Shown: positions 63,297 to 64,000 of the stretch, in pieces
How positions within the stretch are numbered: position 1 is the stretch's first letter
Layout of the letters: the number at the start of each line of letters is the position of its first letter
From: Chitiniphilus shinanonensis DSM 23277
Lineage (GTDB): Bacteria > Pseudomonadota > Gammaproteobacteria > Burkholderiales > Chitinibacteraceae
Reading direction: 5' to 3'
NCBI RefSeq assembly: GCF_000374805.1
Contig: NZ_KB895339.1
Span: 124,001 to 188,000 of the forward strand
DNA length: 64,000 nt
Notes under the pieces: generated by a model
Seen by the model: only the letters and a program-made list of their open reading frames with translations
The model's database searches: none
What the model was told of the DNA's origin: nothing
Program-made: the position numbers and the translations under genes

Positions 63297-63324
63297 AAAC
63301 AGGGAGGCAAGCGCCTCCCTGTTT
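63297..63324. terminator. Bidirectional intrinsic terminator
   Basis: AAACAGGGAGGC pairs with GCCTCCCTGTTT across AAGC. It lies between the convergent YgfX-like and hmuV genes, and a T run follows in the minus direction. Confidence 0.8.
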
Positions 63325-63345
63325 CGTTTGCATCGAGCGCCGCAC

Positions 63346-64000
63346 TCAGTCGAACAGCACCAGCGGGCGGCCGGCGTCGTGCGGGTGCGGGATCACGCTG
63401 GCGGGAATGTGATACACCGCTTGCAGGATGTCGGGGGTCAGCACCTCGGCCGGGGTGCCGCAGGCCACGGTGGCGCCGTCGGCCAGCAACAGCAGCCGGT
63501 CGCACCAGCGCGCCGCCAGGTTGACGTCGTGCAACACCGTCAACACAGCGAGATCGTGCTGGCGCGACAACTGGTGCGCGGCTTGCAGCAGCGCGTGCTG
63601 GTGGCGCGGGTCCAGGCTGGCGGTCGGCTCGTCCAGCAGCAGCGCGCGGCCTTCGGTTGGCGTGCGCGCCGCCAGCACCTGCACCAGCACCCGGGCGAAC
63701 TGCACCCGCTGCTGTTCGCCGCCGGACAGGCGCGGATAGCGCCGCGCCAGGAACTGCGCGCCGTCGGCCAGGGCCAGCGCGTGCGTCACCAGCGTGTCCA
63801 CCTCGGCCGGCGACAGCTCCGGGAACGGGTACGCGCCCATCGCCACCACTTCGTTCACCGCCAGGTCGAAGGCCAGCGTCGGCGATTGCGGCAAGACCGC
63901 GCGCCGCCGCGCCAGCACCGCGGAGGGCAGCGCGGCGAGCGGCGTGCCGTCGAGCGCGACGCTGCCCGAATCGGGGTGCAGCTCGCCGGCCAGCAACGAC
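63346..64000 (-). CDS. hmuV: Heme ABC transporter ATP-binding protein (partial, 5' part outside the window)
   Basis: The C-terminal 217 or so residues of an iron/heme-type ABC ATPase. Visible: Q-loop region [30 protein letters not shown], signature [19 protein letters not shown], Walker [13 protein letters not shown] and the H-loop His in [24 protein letters not shown]. The Walker A motif lies beyond the right edge. [12 protein letters not shown] and the long [22 protein letters not shown] segment favour HmuV. It powers heme import with a permease expected further right. Confidence 0.85.
   Translation of the reverse strand, partial: SLLAGELHPDSGSVALDGTPLAALPSAVLARRRAVLPQSPTLAFDLAVNEVVAMGAYPFPELSPAEVDTLVTHALALADGAQFLARRYPRLSGGEQQRVQFARVLVQVLAARTPTEGRALLLDEPTASLDPRHQHALLQAAHQLSRQHDLAVLTVLHDVNLAARWCDRLLLLADGATVACGTPAEVLTPDILQAVYHIPASVIPHPHDAGRPLVLFD

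Overview
The window is about 64 kb of GC-rich (roughly two-thirds G+C), densely coded chromosome. Gene content and protein sequences point to a betaproteobacterium, most likely of the order Neisseriales and close to the chitin-degrading Chitinibacteraceae-like genera. The clues are the tig-clpP-clpX-lon-hupB order, the rimP-nusA-infB-rbfA-truB-rpsO-pnp order, polyhydroxyalkanoate (PHA) genes, type IV pilus and flagellar genes, and two secreted carbohydrate-active enzymes carrying CBM5/12-type chitin-binding modules. No phage, insertion sequence, integron, CRISPR array or rRNA was seen. Four tRNA genes are present.

Layout. 1-9.1 kb: protein quality control (trigger factor, ClpP, ClpX, Lon, HU, tRNA-Val, tRNA-Asp, PpiD). 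9.2-23.4 kb: mixed metabolism and housekeeping (crotonase, dienelactone-hydrolase-like protein, PhaJ, sugar-phosphate mutarotase, UbiD, CheR, DJ-1 protein, MdtD-type exporter, USG-1-like protein, Tex, Cfa, NlpC/P60 lipoprotein). 23.4-27.2 kb: flgMN divergent from fliW, then accA and tilS. 27.4-28.9 kb: a secreted GH16 glucanase. 29-34 kb: VOC protein, dapE, an ArsC-family protein, pilU, fadD. 34.1-43.1 kb: the translation/RNA superoperon. 43.3-47.5 kb: a secreted CE2-type esterase, a TPR protein, phasin and PhaR. 47.6-50.6 kb: small accessory genes, including an HxlR regulator divergent from an SRPBCC gene and an AT-richer patch. 51-57 kb: rimO-tcdA, a marR-MFS efflux pair and an orphan response regulator with TPRs. 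57-64 kb: two tandem tRNA-Leu genes, rnr with a very long tail, GST, PilZ-like, SIMPL and YgfX-like proteins, and a truncated heme-importer ATPase at the right edge.

Regulation. The clearest integrated signal is a shared box, ATTGTGCANNGCANNAT with a TGC-N3-GCA core, in front of phaP, phaR and phaJ. It suggests a PhaR regulon linking granule coating, its repressor and monomer supply. Other readable signals are a sigma-28 promoter for flgMN, a structured leader ending in an intrinsic terminator before rimP-nusA, a candidate structured RNA ending in a terminator before tig, a LacI-type palindrome before the GH16 gene, and dyad operators before marR, the response regulator, the CE2 gene and the HxlR gene.

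I found no convincing multi-gene undescribed system. The best leads are regulatory (the PHA box and the leader RNAs) plus several family members with missing catalytic residues. All of this comes from reading the sequence; no database search was run.
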